From positions 1 to 17,764 of the forward strand of contig CAIOHM010000530.1 in NCBI GenBank assembly GCA_903858055.1: a DNA stretch of 17,764 nt, in the 5' to 3' direction. Position 1 is the first letter of the stretch. The number at the start of each line of letters is the position of its first letter. The notes under the pieces are model-generated. The model did no database searches. It had not been told where the DNA came from and saw only the letters and a program-made list of their open reading frames with translations. The DNA comes from an uncultured delta proteobacterium (lineage in GTDB: Bacteria > Myxococcota_A > Polyangia > Polyangiales > Polyangiaceae). Position numbers and translations under genes: made by a program. Shown piece after piece: positions 14,234 to 17,764 of the stretch.

Positions 14234-17041
14234 ATGACGACGGAGCTCACGAACGACTCGCTGGCGAAGGCTTACGACCCGTCCGCGGTGGAAGGCACCT
14301 GGTTCGAGCGCTGGAAGGCGTGGGGCGTCTTCGACGCGGACCCGGCGCGCAACCCCGAGCGGCCCATCTACCACGTGCCCATGCCGCCGCCGAACGTCAC
14401 GGGCTCGCTGCACATGGGCCACGCCATGTTCTGCACGCTCCAAGACTCGCTCGTGCGTTACCACCGCATGCGCGGCTTCGAGACCCTCTACCAGCCGGGC
14501 ACGGACCACGCGGGCATCGCGACCCAGACCGTCGTCGAGCGTCAGCTCGCGCGCGAAGGCAAGACCCGCCACGATCTCGGGCGCGAGGCGTTCCTCGAGC
14601 GCGTGTGGGCGTGGAAGGCCGAGAGCGGCGGGCGCATCGAGGAGCAGCTGCGCGTGCTCGGAACCTCGGCGGCGTGGAGCCGCGCGAAGTTCACGATGGA
14701 CGCCGACATGAGCCACGCGGTGCGTACGGCCTTCGTGAAGCTCTGGGACGAGGGCCTCATCTACCGCGCCACGCGCCTCGTGCACTGGGACCCGGTGCAG
14801 ATGACCTCGCTCAGCGACCTCGAGGTCGACTTCGAAGACGGCGCGGCGGGCGAGCTCTTCTCGTTCGCGTACAAGATCGAGGGCTCGGAGGACGAGATCG
14901 TCGTCGCGACGACCCGCCCCGAGACGATGCTCGGCGACACGGGCGTCGCCATTCACCCCGAGGACGAGCGCTACACCCACCTGCACGGGAAGTACGTGAT
15001 CCATCCGTTCAACGGACGGCGTATTCCCATCGTATGTGACGCGGTGCTGGTCGATCCGAAGTTCGGCACGGGCGCCGTGAAGGTGACGCCGGCGCACGAC
15101 TTCAACGACTTCGCCACGGGCAAGCGCCACGGCCTCGAGGAGATCAACATCTTCACGCTCGACGGCAAGGTGAACGAGATCGGCGGGAAGTTCGCGGGTC
15201 TCGATCGCTTCGTCGCGCGCAAAGAGATCAAGAAGGCGCTCGACGAAGCGGGCCTCGCGCGCGGCGCTCAGAAGCACGCGCTGCGCTTGCCGAAGTCGAG
15301 CCGCAGCGGCGCCGTCGTCGAGCCGATGATCTCCACGCAGTGGTACGTGAAGATGAAGGGCATGGCCGACCAGGCGCTCGATTTCGTGCGCAGCGGGCAG
15401 ACCCAGATCCTGCCGGAGACCTGGCAGAAGACCTACGAGCACTTCCTCGACAACATTCAAGACTGGTGCATTTCGCGTCAGCTTTGGTGGGGGCACCGCA
15501 TCCCCGCGTGGCACGGGCCGAACGGCGAGGTGCGCGTGTCGATGGAGCGCCCCGCCGAGTGCGGCGAGGGCTGGACCGAGGACCCCGACGTTCTCGACAC
15601 GTGGTTCTCCTCTGCGCTCTGGCCGTTCAGCACGCTCGGCTGGCCCGACAAGAACCCGTGGCTCGAACGCTTCTACCCCGCGAGCGATCTCGAGACCGGC
15701 TACGACATCCTCTTCTTCTGGGTCGCGCGCATGATGATGTTCGGCGGCCACTTCATGGGCAAGCCGCCCTTCAAGCGCATCCTCCTCCACGGTCTCATCG
15801 TCGACGAGACCGGCGAGAAGATGAGCAAGGTGAAGGGCAACGTCATCGACCCGCTCGACCTCGTGTACGGCGCATCGTTCGCGGACGTCGTGAAGAAGAC
15901 GATGCCCGGCGCGGCGGAGGCCGAGGCGCTCGCGAAGTTCAAGAAGGCGTACCCTTCCGTGGGGCAGCTCGGCACCGGCTTCCCCGCGTTCGGCACCGAC
16001 GCCGTCCGCTACGCGCTCGCCACCTACCCGCCGAGCAACACGCGCATCGCGCTCGCGCCGAAGCGCATCGAGGGCTACCGCTTCTTCCTCAACAAGATCT
16101 GGAACGCGACGCGCTTCTCGCTCGACATCATCGGCGATGCGCCGGTGAACTTCGCGCTCACGAAGGAGCCGCGCCTCCAGCTCTCGAAGTGGATCCTTGC
16201 GAAGCTCGACGCCACCGTGGGCGCGGTGCACGAGGGCTTCGGTGCGTTCCGCATCGACGAGGCCGCGAACGCGCTCTACCGCTTCTTCTGGTACGATTTC
16301 TGCGACTGGTACCTCGAGCTCACGAAGCCGATCCTTCGTGACGCCGCGTTCTCCGACGCCGACCGCGACGAGACGCGTGCCGTGCTCGCCACCGTGGTCG
16401 AAGCCTCGCTGCGCCTCATTCATCCGCTTGCGCCCTTCGCGACCGAGGAGCTGTGGCAGCGCGTGCCGAAGGCCGACACCTCACCCGTATGCTGCGCCCT
16501 CGCGCGCTACCCGGAGCTTGGCGATTACGTGCACGATGCACAGGCCGAGAAGACCTTCGACCTCGTGCGCGAGGTCATCACCGCGGCGCGTGCGATCCGC
16601 ACCGAGCACGAGGTGCACCCCGCCGCGACCATGCCGCTCACGCTCCGTTCGGAGAGCGCCGACGTCCGCGCGCTCCTCGTGCACAACGACTGGGCCGTGC
16701 GCTTCCTCGTGAAGTGTGAAGGCTCCGCCACCGTCGGCGGTCCCGAGGTCGCGCGCCCACCGGCGAGCTCGCTGCGCATCGTGGCCTCGCAGCAGGGCAC
16801 GGTGGAGGTGCTCGTCTCGCTCAAGGGGCTCGTGACGCCGGAGAAGGAGAAGGCCCGCTTCGAGCGCGAGAAGAAGCGCATCGAAAAGGACATCGCCGCC
16901 GTCGAGAAGAAGCTCGGTTCGCCGAACTTCACCGATCGTGCCCCGAAGGAGGTCGTCGAGGAGGCCCACGAGCAGCTACGCTCCCTCAAGGAGGCGATGG
17001 TTCGCCTGCTCGCGAGCGCCAACCTGACCGAGGAACTCTGA
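14234..17041 (+). CDS. valS: Valyl-tRNA synthetase
   Basis: Charges tRNA-Val with valine and hydrolyses mischarged threonine; essential cytosolic enzyme of 935 residues, typical for the family. PPPNVTGSLHMGH (51-63) contains the HIGH-type ATP motif. The editing domain begins near residue 200 with TTRPETMLGDTG (226-237). KMSKV (529-533) is the second ATP motif, with Val where Ser is usual. An insertion after it, running through GTGFPAFGTDAVR and YPPSNTRIALAPKRIEG, is also found in related bacterial and eukaryotic ValRS (recalled). The C-terminal coiled coil that grips the tRNA elbow covers about residues 870-932. ATG at 14234 is chosen over the in-frame GTG at 14216; neither has a clear ribosome site, and a TAACGC at 14219-14224 might be a -10 box. 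The cysteine synthase gene follows after 17 bases, so the two are probably cotranscribed. Confidence 0.97.
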   Translation: MTTELTNDSLAKAYDPSAVEGTWFERWKAWGVFDADPARNPERPIYHVPMPPPNVTGSLHMGHAMFCTLQDSLVRYHRMRGFETLYQPGTDHAGIATQTVVERQLAREGKTRHDLGREAFLERVWAWKAESGGRIEEQLRVLGTSAAWSRAKFTMDADMSHAVRTAFVKLWDEGLIYRATRLVHWDPVQMTSLSDLEVDFEDGAAGELFSFAYKIEGSEDEIVVATTRPETMLGDTGVAIHPEDERYTHLHGKYVIHPFNGRRIPIVCDAVLVDPKFGTGAVKVTPAHDFNDFATGKRHGLEEINIFTLDGKVNEIGGKFAGLDRFVARKEIKKALDEAGLARGAQKHALRLPKSSRSGAVVEPMISTQWYVKMKGMADQALDFVRSGQTQILPETWQKTYEHFLDNIQDWCISRQLWWGHRIPAWHGPNGEVRVSMERPAECGEGWTEDPDVLDTWFSSALWPFSTLGWPDKNPWLERFYPASDLETGYDILFFWVARMMMFGGHFMGKPPFKRILLHGLIVDETGEKMSKVKGNVIDPLDLVYGASFADVVKKTMPGAAEAEALAKFKKAYPSVGQLGTGFPAFGTDAVRYALATYPPSNTRIALAPKRIEGYRFFLNKIWNATRFSLDIIGDAPVNFALTKEPRLQLSKWILAKLDATVGAVHEGFGAFRIDEAANALYRFFWYDFCDWYLELTKPILRDAAFSDADRDETRAVLATVVEASLRLIHPLAPFATEELWQRVPKADTSPVCCALARYPELGDYVHDAQAEKTFDLVREVITAARAIRTEHEVHPAATMPLTLRSESADVRALLVHNDWAVRFLVKCEGSATVGGPEVARPPASSLRIVASQQGTVEVLVSLKGLVTPEKEKARFEREKKRIEKDIAAVEKKLGSPNFTDRAPKEVVEEAHEQLRSLKEAMVRLLASANLTEEL

Positions 17042-17058
17042 GCGAGGAGAGCCGCGCC

Positions 17059-17764
17059 ATGACCATGCCTGCGCCGCCGGTCGTCGAGTCCATTCTGGAG
17101 CTCGTGGGCGAGACGCCGCTCGTGCGCCTCAGCCGCGTGGCGCCGCCGGGTTGTGCAACGCTCTGGGGCAAGGCCGAGCAGCTGAACCCGGGCGCGAGCG
17201 TGAAGGATCGCGTCGGGCTCGCAATGCTCGAAGAGGCCGAACGGGAGGGTCGCCTCGCCGCGGGCGCCACGGTCATCGAGCCCACGAGCGGCAACACGGG
17301 GCTCGCGCTGGCCATGGCGTGCGCGGTGAAGGGCTACCGTTGCGTGCTCACGATGCCCGAGAGCATGTCCCTCGAGCGGCGCGAGCTCTTGAAGAGCTAC
17401 GGCGCGAAGCTCGTGCTGACGCCCGCGGAGGAGCAAATGGTCGGCGCGGTGCGCCGTGCGGAAGAGCTGCTCGCGAGCACTCCAGGCGCGTTCATGCCGC
17501 GCCAATTCGAGAACGAGGCGAACCCCGCGGCGCACGAGCGCTCCACGGGCCCCGAAATCTCCAGGGCCATGGGCGATCTCGCGATCGGCGCGTTCGTCGC
17601 CGGCGTCGGCACGGCAGGCACGATCGTCGGCGTGGGGCGGCACCTCCGGCGTGAGGCGGCGGCGCGCGGTGTGGCGTCGCCGCTGATCATCGGTGTGGAG
17701 CCCGAGGGCTCGCGGACCATCGCGACGGGCGAGCGCGGTCCGAGCAAGATTCAAGGCATCGGCG
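17059..17764 (+). CDS. cysK: Cysteine synthase, PLP-dependent (runs off the right edge)
   Basis: Makes cysteine from O-acetylserine and sulfide; 235 codons are visible of about 300-320 usual. The PLP lysine is K49 in NPGASVKDR, the substrate loop is EPTSGNTG (74-81), and the phosphate-binding loop reads GVGTAGTI (182-189). The visible part ends at SKIQGIG, which corresponds to the PHKIQGIG region. Two glycines common in CysK (PGGSVKDR and GVGTGGTI) are Ala here. GAGGAGA at 17044-17050 is a well-spaced ribosome site for the ATG at 17059; a second ATG lies two codons later. CysK is preferred to CysM from overall motif wording, but a related family member using another activated serine cannot be excluded with the C-terminus missing. 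Confidence 0.9.
   Translation, partial: MTMPAPPVVESILELVGETPLVRLSRVAPPGCATLWGKAEQLNPGASVKDRVGLAMLEEAEREGRLAAGATVIEPTSGNTGLALAMACAVKGYRCVLTMPESMSLERRELLKSYGAKLVLTPAEEQMVGAVRRAEELLASTPGAFMPRQFENEANPAAHERSTGPEISRAMGDLAIGAFVAGVGTAGTIVGVGRHLRREAAARGVASPLIIGVEPEGSRTIATGERGPSKIQGIG

Noticed and set aside
13658..16423. Long minus-strand open frame (about 921 codons) antisense to valS
   Set aside because: Low-complexity Arg/Glu/Val/His composition without recognisable domains, opposite a highly conserved gene; a shadow frame.

Overview
The window is a GC-rich, densely packed, ordinary-looking chromosomal stretch. It holds 13 protein genes (the first and last cut by the window edges), no RNA genes, no mobile elements and no CRISPR array. 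The style points to a member of the Myxococcota, probably the Polyangia: very high GC in third codon positions, long antisense shadow frames, lipoproteins with a Cys-anchored signal peptide followed by an Asp/Ala/Thr/Pro-rich linker, and a large class III cyclase fused to an ATPase and TPR module. The lineage is inferred from these traits, not from a database search. No gap between genes exceeds 300 bases; the largest is 227 bases (1114-1340).

Region 1 (1-5921), carbon metabolism and signalling. The N-terminal 371 codons of phosphoenolpyruvate carboxylase (ppc) run leftward off the window. Diverging from it is a 940-residue class III nucleotidyl cyclase / ATPase / TPR protein. Its last 12 bases overlap tail-to-tail with a leftward FATP-type acyl-CoA synthetase gene that starts at TTG.

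Region 2 (6078-10189), cell envelope. A leftward gene encodes a GH31 glycosidase lipoprotein strikingly like the sulfoquinovosidase YihQ, but with the sulfonate-binding Arg replaced by Gln. Diverging from it is a translationally coupled pair (ATGA overlap): a small STAS-like protein and a lipoprotein of unknown function.

Region 3 (10277-13153), rightward. Transketolase is followed by a KGG-repeat small stress protein with a convincing intrinsic terminator, then a DUF433 protein with no visible toxin partner.

Region 4 (13243-17764). A leftward MarR-family repressor has its own intrinsic terminator. It diverges from a YkgJ-type cysteine-cluster protein across a 154-base region carrying two head-to-head copies of an 11-base sequence with a -35 box. 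Valyl-tRNA synthetase follows, and 17 bases later a cysteine synthase that runs off the right edge.

I see no clear multi-gene system of a new kind. The best leads are the altered substrate pocket of the GH31 lipoprotein, the STAS/lipoprotein pair, the duplicated promoter element between marR and ykgJ, and the pairing of a class IIIb (potentially bicarbonate-responsive) cyclase with the bicarbonate-consuming PEP carboxylase.
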